In this document: positions 39,589 through 47,567 of the stretch, piece after piece | Layout: each line of letters opens with the position of its first letter | Position numbering within the stretch: the first letter of the stretch is position 1 | From: Gracilimonas mengyeensis | GTDB lineage: Bacteria > Bacteroidota > Rhodothermia > Balneolales > Balneolaceae | Reading direction: 5' to 3' | NCBI RefSeq assembly: GCF_900182705.1 | Contig: NZ_FXTP01000003.1 | Coordinates: 124,001-188,000, forward strand | DNA: 64,000 nt | Notes under the pieces: generated by a model | Told to the model about the DNA's origin: nothing | The model's input: only the letters and a program-made list of their open reading frames with translations | Databases searched by the model: none | Translations under genes and position numbers: made by a program

Positions 39589-41757
39589 CTACTGTTTAGA
39601 AAAGTTATCACCCATGACAAACTCTTCTCCATTCCAGAAAAGAAGAGAATCCTTAAAGGCCTCGAAATAACCATAATCTGGGATAAAAGAGATGTGGCCT
39701 TCATTATATAAATTTCGTGCTACTACATCGTAGTCATCACTACTCACAATACTTTGTACGGACAAATCATGATTAAATGTGTACACTATAAATCCTTGGT
39801 TTTCCACGCCCATGAACTCATGAGGAGGAGTATCAAACACCTCTACCCAAAAAAGATCCTTTTTCTTTCTTATTACCCTACCAACATTGAATTTATATAC
39901 ATCGCTGAAGGCCTCGCCAACACTAGTTCTGGGCATCAATATATAAGCATATTCCTTAGCAGATTTTATATTTTTGGGGATATAATCCCCTTGAACTGGA
40001 GAATGCCCTAAGACATTCTCAATGTCTAAAACAGCTAGGTATGCCGACCAAAAGGCATTATTTACTCCTGTGATAAAAATCTCGTCCGTGCTATCATCAT
40101 CAAGATCCATAATTTCCATATCATTGATGTTTCCACTGTGCAGATAGTATCCTAACAATTTTCCATTCGACAGATCATATTTGGCCACAATACCTGGAAA
40201 ATGAAGTGATGCATCGCCCCTGACTACTAATACAGGTGTATTATTTTTATCTATAGCTATTGCAGTTTCACTCACGTAAAAAAACATTTCATCCATCCCT
40301 TGTTGGCGAGGAAATTCAACATCAAATGCAAAATTACTCTCCCATATAAGTTCATTCGAGTTTACATCTCTTACTTTTAATATACTGTTTGCTGGAGCTT
40401 GCCTACTTAAACCTTCCGCATATATAACTTCATTTATACCATCTCCGGTTATATCGTAAAACTCAAAAACGGGTTCATCTAATCTCTCACTTACTTCAAT
40501 ATCCTCCTCATATTTGGCCGTTATAAGAGCTATTTCTGATCCACTCTTATTTTGAAAAATATATTGATCTCCTCCATATTCAACTGAAACCGGGTTTTTG
40601 TCAATTGGCCCATACACAAGCTTGGCTATAATCAATAATAAAATTAAAAATACGCCAATTACTACTGTGCTTTTGCGCTTTGCGTATGCCTTTTTTGTTA
40701 CATACTCTACCAAGGGAGTCTTCTTATAAAGTGTCAGCCTTCGATCAAAAAATAGCTCTCTTAACTCTCCAATTCCTTTAACTGCTAAATGCCTGTTAGG
40801 GTATTCCTTTCTGAGCTCATCCACATGACTACTTGCCTGTTCCAATTGCTCAACCGGAACCACCAGCACCTGTGCCCAGGAAAAAAAAGCTGCCTCAACT
40901 TTTTGTTTTATAGTAGAAGCAGCAACTGCTTTAACTTTTCCTTTTTCCTCTATGTCTCCGGTTACCGCGATAGCCGGATTAAGTTGAAAGTATTCACGCT
41001 TGCTTTCTTTTTTCAGTACTTCGCAATAGAAAAGCCCCGCTAAAGCCAAATTCGCTGAATGACCTGCATGCCATGCATGGCTGAGTTCAAAGGCGGCAGT
41101 GGCACTCCAGCGTTTGCTGCTTTGTATATTTTCTTTTAGCAGATTATCTGCAGCCTTCACAGAATTGTATCCGATCGTACCGGCATCGGCACCAATCACT
41201 CCAAAAACTGGTTTTATTTGATGGTTTTTAGATGATGATTCCCCCATCAACTCTACTTTTAGAGTACGCAACCTTCCTTTCTGTGAGCCCTGTTGATATG
41301 CCTCAACTACCGGAACCAACACTTCCCCCTGCCCGAAATCCTTTTTACGCCCCCCTATTTCATTATCAAACTTGTAAAGCGCTGCTACTTTTGTACCGGT
41401 TTTATCTTCCCCAAGCCAATTAAACAACAAGTTTAAGCCTTCCCTGAGCCAATCTAACTTCTTTAGAAATTCCTCATCCTGCTTTAGCTCTGGTATGTGA
41501 TCAATAGCTTTTTCTAAATCATCCAATAACAATTGTAAATATTTAGGATGCATCCCTGTAAAAAGTAATGGATACTCCATAGAGGGCAAATAGTCCAATA
41601 CCTGTATAAGATATGACTCGTATTCCCGATTTCTTCCATTTAGCCTTTTAAGAAACTTTTGGATAAGATAAAGCTGACTTCGTTCTGAAGTTGAAACCTT
41701 TAAACCTGCCAAAGTCTCATTAAAAAAATCCTCAATTTTAAGTGGATCTATACCCAT
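39589..41757 (-). CDS. Membrane Lon/S16-like protease domain protein with extracytoplasmic FG-GAP-like domain (paralogue 1)
   Basis: 722 aa, collinear with the 719-aa protein downstream: same helical N-terminus (LLFTGMHPKYL), same Lon-like domain, same single helix, same outer domain. The presumed nucleophile is Ser234 (HAWHAGHSANLALAGLFYCE); AVTGDIEEKGKVKAV leads to STIKQKVEAAFFSW, where Lys284 sits at the expected lysine of the Lon dyad. This copy is therefore the better candidate for an active protease. Basic KKAYAKRK precedes the transmembrane segment (~363-380), predicting a cytoplasmic protease domain and outer C-terminus with DITGDGINE and DLDDDSTDE loops. It follows the 258-aa gene by 97 bp. 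Inferred role: sensor protease acting on the upstream-encoded regulator. Confidence 0.78.
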   Translation of the reverse strand: MGIDPLKIEDFFNETLAGLKVSTSERSQLYLIQKFLKRLNGRNREYESYLIQVLDYLPSMEYPLLFTGMHPKYLQLLLDDLEKAIDHIPELKQDEEFLKKLDWLREGLNLLFNWLGEDKTGTKVAALYKFDNEIGGRKKDFGQGEVLVPVVEAYQQGSQKGRLRTLKVELMGESSSKNHQIKPVFGVIGADAGTIGYNSVKAADNLLKENIQSSKRWSATAAFELSHAWHAGHSANLALAGLFYCEVLKKESKREYFQLNPAIAVTGDIEEKGKVKAVAASTIKQKVEAAFFSWAQVLVVPVEQLEQASSHVDELRKEYPNRHLAVKGIGELRELFFDRRLTLYKKTPLVEYVTKKAYAKRKSTVVIGVFLILLLIIAKLVYGPIDKNPVSVEYGGDQYIFQNKSGSEIALITAKYEEDIEVSERLDEPVFEFYDITGDGINEVIYAEGLSRQAPANSILKVRDVNSNELIWESNFAFDVEFPRQQGMDEMFFYVSETAIAIDKNNTPVLVVRGDASLHFPGIVAKYDLSNGKLLGYYLHSGNINDMEIMDLDDDSTDEIFITGVNNAFWSAYLAVLDIENVLGHSPVQGDYIPKNIKSAKEYAYILMPRTSVGEAFSDVYKFNVGRVIRKKKDLFWVEVFDTPPHEFMGVENQGFIVYTFNHDLSVQSIVSSDDYDVVARNLYNEGHISFIPDYGYFEAFKDSLLFWNGEEFVMGDNFSKQ

Positions 41758-41854
41758 CTGCTAAAACCCTTTTGAACCTATTATTTTACAACACAATTCT
41801 GTTGTAAACTGCACAAATCACCCCGAAATGTGCTTTTATTGTGTAATTATATCC

Positions 41855-42631
41855 CTATTTATAAAAGTAAAATATAGCCTCCATCCTACCTCTAAAACTA
41901 AATGAGGTACCTTCGGGATCTATACGATTTAAAATCACCTCGTCAGATTTCTTATTAACCATTAGAATCCGGGATAAGCTACTTTCCTGATCTTTAACAA
42001 CAAAAGTAACCTCTTCTTTGGTTTGATTTATCTTTACCTCCGAGCCTCCCACATCTCTTAATGAATACAGCTTACCATGATTTACTTTATTCATGTTAAA
42101 CCTAAAAACCGGTATCCGAAGCACTGCAGAAACCTCTTCCCATTGAATATCTGAAAGTTCACGAACTTGCTTTAACTTTCCTTCCTCATCGGTAACCAAA
42201 TCCAGTTTGGGGTTTTGGAAAGAGACAATCACCCGCTCGGTAGTACCCGGCTCTTCTCCATGAACATGAAACTGCAGCGTATCATCCATTTTATTTTCAA
42301 GCACCCTAACCACTGTTTTTGGTCTCTCTGAAACCAAGGTTGCCTTAGTGACTAGTGAAGCCTTTTCTGAATTTTCACTCATTGCAGCCAAAACTACCGG
42401 ACTACCAACTCCAGGGTTTTGTTTCTGTCTCTTGAACTCAAGTGGTATAACCGATTCTTTTTCTGACTTAATAGCATCTAACTCTTCGTAATATTCTTTT
42501 AAAAACCGATATATCTTAGACGCTTCTGCTGAATTCTTAATTTCCTCGGATATGAATGTGCGTTCTTCATCACTCAAGGTCTGCGGATACCTCAGATACT
42601 GTTCTATCTTATATTCACTAACTTTTCTCAA
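41855..42631 (-). CDS. Uncharacterised protein with anti-sigma-like N-terminus
   Basis: 258 aa starting with TTG at 42631 (read as M, then RKVSEYKIEQYLRYP); no in-frame ATG is suitably placed. Residues ~5-50 (IEQYLRYPQTLSDEERTFIS, then SAEASKIYRFLKEYYEEL) have the length and pattern of anti-sigma N-terminal domains of the YLxGxLSxEERxxxE type, but without the zinc-binding His/Cys residues. The rest is predicted beta-rich and contains no transmembrane helix or signal peptide. It is 60 bp downstream of the sigma-like gene and upstream of the Lon-like genes. I suggest a soluble anti-sigma-like or adaptor protein that could be a Lon-domain substrate. The similarity is weak, and no family is recognised for the C-terminal part. 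Confidence 0.5.
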   Translation of the reverse strand: MRKVSEYKIEQYLRYPQTLSDEERTFISEEIKNSAEASKIYRFLKEYYEELDAIKSEKESVIPLEFKRQKQNPGVGSPVVLAAMSENSEKASLVTKATLVSERPKTVVRVLENKMDDTLQFHVHGEEPGTTERVIVSFQNPKLDLVTDEEGKLKQVRELSDIQWEEVSAVLRIPVFRFNMNKVNHGKLYSLRDVGGSEVKINQTKEEVTFVVKDQESSLSRILMVNKKSDEVILNRIDPEGTSFSFRGRMEAIFYFYK

Positions 42632-42690
42632 ACTACTTTCTTGAAATTACTATTAATTTATTGCCTTATTCTGTCCTTATTTGTAGTTCG

Positions 42691-43710
42691 TTACCATCTT
42701 CTAAACCTGCTGAAATATTCTTCCCTTTTTAATTCACTGACTAGGAATTCTCTGACTTTCCGTACAAGATATTCCAACCGCGTGCGATGTTCTTCTCGAT
42801 ACCTTCCATAAGAAACTTCGGGAAAATAAAATTCAAAATGTTCAAAATAGCCCTCTTTAGGTGATTTTTTTACAAAGTCTGATTCTAATATGTCCTTTAC
42901 AGCCTGTAAATACTTTTCAAAATGTATGGGATGTAGTTTATCAGAATCAACATAGGTGGAAAATAATTGCGGTTTCAATTCAATGATACTTTGTTCGATA
43001 AACTCGTTGATTTCATCAGCGCGTAAATCAGATTTTTGATAAACAATATCTTCTTTGATGTTTAATCGGCGAGCAAATGATTTGCGCAGGACAATTGCAA
43101 AATTTACCAGTGAAAGCTTTGCAGAATACCCAACCTCGAATTCCAGGATACTTTTTAATTGATACACGGCTTCAACACTATTTGATATTTCAGAGAGTCG
43201 CCCAGATAAACGAATTTCCAATATTTCATCGGTAATATTCGGTTTTTGTATTCTAATAAAATCAACAAATTCAATCTCTCCGGTATTCGAATCATACACG
43301 CCCCCTTCCACTTTTCCCTCTTCGAGTGTTCGTTTTAGGTTCCTTATAATCTTTGAAAGAGACGGATCAAAACTGCGGTAATTCTTAAAAAGTCCCTCAT
43401 TAACTTTGCTGAAAATCAGGCGCCTAATTTTTGAAACAACTTCTGGCTCCGTCATGACGCTACATTCTGCCCTATCCATATACTCCTCTATCTGAAATAA
43501 AGAATTACCTTTTCTCCCAAATAAATCGGCAATGCAGTCTAAGGCAAGATCATCTACTGAACTGTAGAGGTGCTGCAACAAAAAATCATCATGTTTAACC
43601 TTTGTCCGTAAATATGCCACTGCCACTCTTCGGCAATGGTTACACAATCTTACTGTCGCTCTTTCATCTCCTTCTAAAGCTTGTACCAGCGTATTTTTTA
43701 ATTTCTCCAT
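42691..43710 (-). CDS. Possible divergent sigma-factor-like regulator
   Basis: 339 aa, start ATG at 43710. The N-terminus ALEGDERATVRLCNHCRRVA...VDDLALDCIADLFGR recalls the start of sigma-70 region 2 (ALxGDExAFxxLY...xDLxQDxFxxxW). The C-terminal segment YFPEVSYGRYREEHRTRLEY, with following basic helices, could be a helix-turn-helix. The centre (about 130-250) is not recognised. It is much longer than ECF sigma factors, so this is tentative. It heads the minus-strand series of anti-sigma-like, Lon-like and giant-secreted genes and begins 93 bp after copA. A short inverted repeat sits immediately upstream of its start. An alternative is an unrelated helical regulatory protein. Confidence 0.45.
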   Translation of the reverse strand: MEKLKNTLVQALEGDERATVRLCNHCRRVAVAYLRTKVKHDDFLLQHLYSSVDDLALDCIADLFGRKGNSLFQIEEYMDRAECSVMTEPEVVSKIRRLIFSKVNEGLFKNYRSFDPSLSKIIRNLKRTLEEGKVEGGVYDSNTGEIEFVDFIRIQKPNITDEILEIRLSGRLSEISNSVEAVYQLKSILEFEVGYSAKLSLVNFAIVLRKSFARRLNIKEDIVYQKSDLRADEINEFIEQSIIELKPQLFSTYVDSDKLHPIHFEKYLQAVKDILESDFVKKSPKEGYFEHFEFYFPEVSYGRYREEHRTRLEYLVRKVREFLVSELKREEYFSRFRRW

Positions 43711-43718
43711 ACATAACC

Positions 43719-43741
43719 CGTTAATTCGTCACCAATTAACG
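43719..43741 (-). promoter_or_regulatory. Inverted repeat just upstream of the sigma-like gene
   Basis: CGTTAATT and AATTAACG are perfect reverse complements separated by 7 nt, and the element ends 8 nt before the start codon at 43710. It could be an operator or an mRNA leader hairpin that limits translation. No T-tract follows, so a terminator for copA is unlikely. Confidence 0.45.
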
Positions 43742-43803
43742 TGTTTAGTGGTGAAATTTCAACTTCTTAGCATTAAAATTTATACATATTTTTTCATTCA
43801 ACC

Positions 43804-46068
43804 CTACTTCAAATCCGTCTTCCCCAACCTGCGCGAGTTAAATACCACATTAATTGAGCTGAAAGCCATGGCTGCTTCGGCCAGTAGTGGGTGAAGCAAA
43901 CCTATGATGGCCAGCGGAATCATCACCAGGTTGTAGAAGAAGGCCCAGAACAGATTTTGTTTGATTTTTTTGAAGGTGGCGTTGCTCAGTTTTATAGCAC
44001 GCAGTACGCCCGGCAGGTCACCTTTAACAAGTACAATATCGCCGGACTCAATGGCTACATCGGTGCCGGTGCCAATAGCGATACCCACATCCGCGCGGGT
44101 GAGGGCCGGAGCATCGTTGATGCCATCACCCACCATCGCTACCATATGACCGGATTCCTGCAGTTTCCGTATCTCCTCGGATTTCTGATCAGGCAACACA
44201 CCTGCAATCACTTCATCAATCCCGACTTTCTGAGCGATGGCCTTGCCGGTCTTTTCATTGTCACCAGTCAGCATAATTGTTTTCAGGCCTAACTTTTTGA
44301 GCTCACTAATTGCCTGCTTGCTGTCTTCTTTCACCTCGTCGGCAATACCTATCAAACCAATCAAATTCCCCGCATAACTCACATAAACAGCCGTTTTCGC
44401 TTGCTCTTCCAGTTGTTCTTTTTGGGTTGATGGCTCGGCTGCAATCTCTACCCCAAGCTCCTCCATCAGCGAAGCAGTTCCCACACCTACAGCACCATCG
44501 CTTAAAATGGCTTTAACACCTTTGCCGGTAACATTTTCAAAACCAGTACTTTTGCCTGGCTCTACTCCACGTTGTCTTGCCGCTTCTACCACTGCACGGG
44601 CCAGCGGGTGCTCGGAATTATTCTCTACCGTGGCGGCCAATTCGAGTAAGCGTGTTTCATCCATATCCCCAAAAGTAAGTACGTCGGTTACTTCCGGTTT
44701 CCCTTTGGTGATGGTCCCGGTTTTATCCAGCACAATAGCGTCAACATCTTTCATAACCTGTATGGCTTCTCCTTTGCGGATGAGGATGCCGTTTTCAGCG
44801 CCCAGGCCGGAACCTACCATCAAAGCTGTTGGCGTGGCCAGGCCCAGTGCACAGGGACATGCAATCACCAGCACGGCAATCATCGCATAAAAAGCCAGAG
44901 CCACCGGACCCAGTTCAGGATTCACCCAGGGAATAAAGGATGCGGCCCATTCCACTAATCCTCCAAAAAAGCCGGGAAAGACGAGCCAAGCTGTGAGCGT
45001 AAGTAACGCCAGCGCCAGTACGGCCGGTACAAAAACACGAGTCACCCGATCGGCAAAATCCTGGATGGGAATTTTAGAACCTTGGGCTTCTTCCACCATA
45101 CGAATCACCTGGTTCAGAAACGTCTCGCTGCCTATTTTGGTCGCCTTTACTTTTAGTACGCTGTTGATGTTGAGCGTAGCACCAATTACTTCATCGCCCT
45201 CCGATTTTTCTACCGGCATCGATTCGCCTGTGGCCAGCGATTCGTCCAGACTGCTTTGGCCTTCAATAATTTCTCCGTCGGTCGGTATTTTTTCGCCCGG
45301 ACGCACCATCATCACATCCCCTTTTTTCAATTCATTCACGGGAATCTTGATTTCCTGTCCATCACGAATCACTGAGGCTTCTTTGGCGCCCAGCGTCAGC
45401 AGTTTACGAATAGCCTGGGAGGCGCTACCTTTAGCTTTGGTTTCAATAAAACGGCCGGTGAGATGGAAGGCCATAATCATACCCCCAATCATAGCGAAAC
45501 TATGGAAATCCGGAGCCAAGCGGAGGTGGTGAAGCAAGGCAACAAAACCCGTAGAAAGTGAGGCCAGAGAGCCCATGGCAATCAGCACATCCATATTGGG
45601 ACTTAGGTTGCGGGTTGATCTCCAGGCACTTTTCACCGTTTCCCAACCCGGTACAATAATGGCAAAGCCAGACAAGGTGATCATCGCAATTTCCATCACT
45701 ACCGGACCTAAAAACATATAGCCCGTGAGCCACATCGGCAGCATCCACATCACCATAATAACCACTGGCACCCAGGACCAAATCATATTACGACGGGCGG
45801 TATCGTATTTCCGCTGCTCACGTTCTTCAGTTTGCTCGGCACGGGATACGGTTTCAGAATCATTCCGCACCAAAGTGAATCCACCTTTGGCAATAGCTTC
45901 GGCAAAATCATCCATGGTCAGGTCGCCCTCGTATTCTACCACAGCCGATTCCGTAGCCAGGTTTACCTGTGCCGACTTCACACCCTGCAGAGATTCTAAC
46001 TGTTTGTCCACTGCATTGACACAACCGGCACAATGCATGCCATCTATTTGAAGAGTTGCCTTACTCAT
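43804..46068 (-). CDS. copA: Copper-type heavy-metal P1B ATPase
   Basis: 754 aa. An N-terminal HMA domain has the metal site GMHCAGC (about residues 9-15). Membrane helices follow, with the actuator motif [11 protein letters not shown], the intramembrane CPCALG (copper/silver class), the phosphorylation site [13 protein letters not shown], the nucleotide-binding SEHPLARAV and the hinge [12 protein letters not shown]. The C-terminal helix pair includes NLVMIPLAI and [12 protein letters not shown], a typical CopA ending. It exports monovalent copper from the cytoplasm. The CopZ-like chaperone gene lies 106 bp upstream on the same strand, forming a copper-resistance pair. No copper regulator is present next to them. 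Confidence 0.93.
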   Translation of the reverse strand: MSKATLQIDGMHCAGCVNAVDKQLESLQGVKSAQVNLATESAVVEYEGDLTMDDFAEAIAKGGFTLVRNDSETVSRAEQTEEREQRKYDTARRNMIWSWVPVVIMVMWMLPMWLTGYMFLGPVVMEIAMITLSGFAIIVPGWETVKSAWRSTRNLSPNMDVLIAMGSLASLSTGFVALLHHLRLAPDFHSFAMIGGMIMAFHLTGRFIETKAKGSASQAIRKLLTLGAKEASVIRDGQEIKIPVNELKKGDVMMVRPGEKIPTDGEIIEGQSSLDESLATGESMPVEKSEGDEVIGATLNINSVLKVKATKIGSETFLNQVIRMVEEAQGSKIPIQDFADRVTRVFVPAVLALALLTLTAWLVFPGFFGGLVEWAASFIPWVNPELGPVALAFYAMIAVLVIACPCALGLATPTALMVGSGLGAENGILIRKGEAIQVMKDVDAIVLDKTGTITKGKPEVTDVLTFGDMDETRLLELAATVENNSEHPLARAVVEAARQRGVEPGKSTGFENVTGKGVKAILSDGAVGVGTASLMEELGVEIAAEPSTQKEQLEEQAKTAVYVSYAGNLIGLIGIADEVKEDSKQAISELKKLGLKTIMLTGDNEKTGKAIAQKVGIDEVIAGVLPDQKSEEIRKLQESGHMVAMVGDGINDAPALTRADVGIAIGTGTDVAIESGDIVLVKGDLPGVLRAIKLSNATFKKIKQNLFWAFFYNLVMIPLAIIGLLHPLLAEAAMAFSSINVVFNSRRLGKTDLK

Positions 46069-46174
46069 GTTTGATCCTGACTCTTCTGAGTCTTACTAAT
46101 TGGGAAATATTGGGTACCTGTGATAAGCCTGTCAGTTCTTGAAACCAACACGCTCTTTAGTCCTTGACAAGAAA

Positions 46175-46393
46175 CTATCCTTTTACACCGCTCATGGAAT
46201 AACCGGCTCCCTCGATGGCTTGCCGAAAAGAACCTTTCTCCACTTCATCTTCGTTATAGCCTACTTCTGCGATGCCTTTGTCCAAATCCACTTTTACGGC
46301 TCGGACGCCTTTAACTCCTCGCAGCGCACTATCCACCGCATCCACGCAGTTGGCACATCCCATTCCTTCAATAATTAAAACTTTTGATCTCAT
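46175..46393 (-). CDS. copZ: CopZ-like heavy-metal (HMA) chaperone
   Basis: 72 aa, a single HMA domain: VLIIEGMGCANCVDAVDSAL (metal-binding GMGCANC near residues 10-16), GVKGVRAVKVDLDKGIAEVG and a C-terminal FRQAIEGAGYSM. Such proteins deliver copper(I) to CopA. It precedes copA on the same strand and probably shares its promoter. Cadmium/zinc variants use similar motifs, but the CPC motif of the neighbouring ATPase favours copper. Confidence 0.9.
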   Translation of the reverse strand: MRSKVLIIEGMGCANCVDAVDSALRGVKGVRAVKVDLDKGIAEVGYNEDEVEKGSFRQAIEGAGYSMSGVKG

Positions 46394-46514
46394 GATACTT
46401 TAATTGCTTTAGCATTTTGTTCGCATTGAAAATACAAAGTATCACGCAGTGCAAAATGTTAAATGGTGACGGGGATTTATCTAATTTTGCGAAAAGAGTA
46501 ACTCTGATGAATAT

Positions 46515-46548
46515 GATTTTTCTGAGGTGCTGTGATTAATTATTAGCT
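46515..46548 (+). repeat. Left 34 bp inverted repeat flanking the toxin-antitoxin pair
   Basis: Begins GATTTTTCTGAGGTGCTGTG and ends TTATTAGCT. Its reverse complement occurs at 47427-47460 with 33 of 34 positions matching. It ends 6 nt before the toxin stop codon. Confidence 0.85.
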
Positions 46549-46554
46549 ATCACA

Positions 46555-46989
46555 TTATTTCTGGTTAAAAGACTCTTCAAGGAATTGGATTGGAGGAAGC
46601 ACTTTGATTTTATCCAACTCCCTTGTTTTAAAATCTGTATGGTTTCGGGAAATAAGAAAATCACAACCTTGCTCAAGAGCTGCATAGTACTGCAGTGCAT
46701 CTTCAAGATCTTTCCAATTGGCATTCAAAGCCTTTGATACAACAGATTGGTTTACCGGAGCTACCGCTATATGCTTAAGCATTAACTTTAACAGATCTGT
46801 AGATTTTTTAGCGCCCATTTGTGGACGCATCACATAAAATAGTGTATCAAAAGATAAACCAGAGATAAACAACGCTACCTTTCCCTCTTCACCCAACTCA
46901 AAAATTTTGCCCGAATGCGATACAAAAGGTTTTCGGTCTAATAAAACATCCAGGCAAACATTTACATCCAACAACAGCTTAGGCGCCAT
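46555..46989 (-). CDS. PIN-domain toxin (VapC-like ribonuclease)
   Basis: 144 aa, a PIN domain of normal size. It opens with LLLDVNVCLDVLLDRKPF (first catalytic Asp in the LDVNVxLDVLL pattern). The central acidic region is NWKDLEDALQYYAALEQGCD, and DFLISRNHTDF carries the C-terminal acidic/N-D site. These proteins cleave RNA and are held inactive by a cognate antitoxin. The start overlaps the end of the upstream antitoxin gene by 11 bp, as in many toxin-antitoxin operons. The pair is enclosed by inverted repeats. Toxin activity is inferred from family. Confidence 0.88.
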   Translation of the reverse strand: MAPKLLLDVNVCLDVLLDRKPFVSHSGKIFELGEEGKVALFISGLSFDTLFYVMRPQMGAKKSTDLLKLMLKHIAVAPVNQSVVSKALNANWKDLEDALQYYAALEQGCDFLISRNHTDFKTRELDKIKVLPPIQFLEESFNQK

Positions 46990-47239
46990 GCTTTTTGAGT
47001 ATCTCCCTTTGCTTAATGGTTTTGTAGTCCTCTTCCTGATCTTTTTCTTCCATCACTACACTGCCCAGCAATTTACTAGTCCATGAATTTTTCCTGGGCT
47101 CCCAGTCCCCGGCTTCTTTTGTTTTCTCAGCGAGATAGTTCTCTACCATTTCTGATACACTCGTACCTTCGCTTTTTGCTAACCGCTTGGCTCTTTCTGT
47201 GACCTGTTTATCTATGGTAAGGGTAAGTTTCTTTTTCAT
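46979..47239 (-). CDS. Antitoxin, ribbon-helix-helix type (DUF6364-like)
   Basis: 86 aa. The N-terminal ~40 residues form a ribbon-helix-helix (KKLTLTIDKQVTERAKRLAK then GTSVSEMVENYL), the DNA-binding part; the C-terminal half, charged with WEPRKNSWTSKLLG, should wrap the toxin. It lies directly upstream of and overlaps the PIN toxin gene. Two palindromic sites upstream of its start fit autoregulation. Confidence 0.88.
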   Translation of the reverse strand: MKKKLTLTIDKQVTERAKRLAKSEGTSVSEMVENYLAEKTKEAGDWEPRKNSWTSKLLGSVVMEEKDQEEDYKTIKQREILKKHGA

Positions 47240-47252
47240 GAGAAGAATTTTT

Positions 47253-47285
47253 ATTACACGTGTAATATAATTTAATACACGTATT
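47253..47285 (-). promoter_or_regulatory. Palindromic operator pair of the toxin-antitoxin operon
   Basis: ATTACACGTGTAAT (47253-47266) is a perfect palindrome, and AATACACGTATT (47274-47285) is a near copy about two helical turns away. Both lie within 50 bp upstream of the antitoxin start codon, the typical place for ribbon-helix-helix antitoxin binding and autorepression. Confidence 0.65.
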
Positions 47286-47426
47286 TCATCAACAAACTAT
47301 AAAATTGTAATGGGCTTTTTTTGCAGAATAAAACAGGCCCGAACAGTGCCCCTCTTTAGCCGGCTCCGAGACAGAAGATATGAGGCGATGGATAATTATG
47401 AGTTCCAAATTCTTTAACGTTTAGGA

Positions 47427-47460
47427 AGCTAATGATTAATCACAGCACCTCAGAAAAATC
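47427..47460 (-). repeat. Right 34 bp inverted repeat flanking the toxin-antitoxin pair
   Basis: Reverse complement of 46515-46548 with one mismatch. The repeats and what they enclose span 946 bp. No transposase lies between them and no clear target-site duplication is visible at their outer edges. Confidence 0.85.
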
Positions 47461-47567
47461 ACAGATATCATAGTCCAATCCCCCCTACCATTTTTTGCAA
47501 TTTTTATCCCCTAAAGTTTTTATCCTCAAAGGCACTCTTTTATCAGGTTAATTATCAGCATACATAC

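Larger units (their letters stand above)
47240..47567. other. Intergenic region between toxin-antitoxin operon and S9 peptidase gene
   Basis: 328 bp with the operator-like palindromes (47253-47285), the right inverted repeat (47427-47460), and presumably both divergent promoters. No ORF is supported. Confidence 0.6.

Noticed and set aside
46515-46548. Left inverted repeat as a terminator of the toxin gene
   Set aside because: Its pairing partner is ~880 bp away and it forms no local hairpin with a T-tract.
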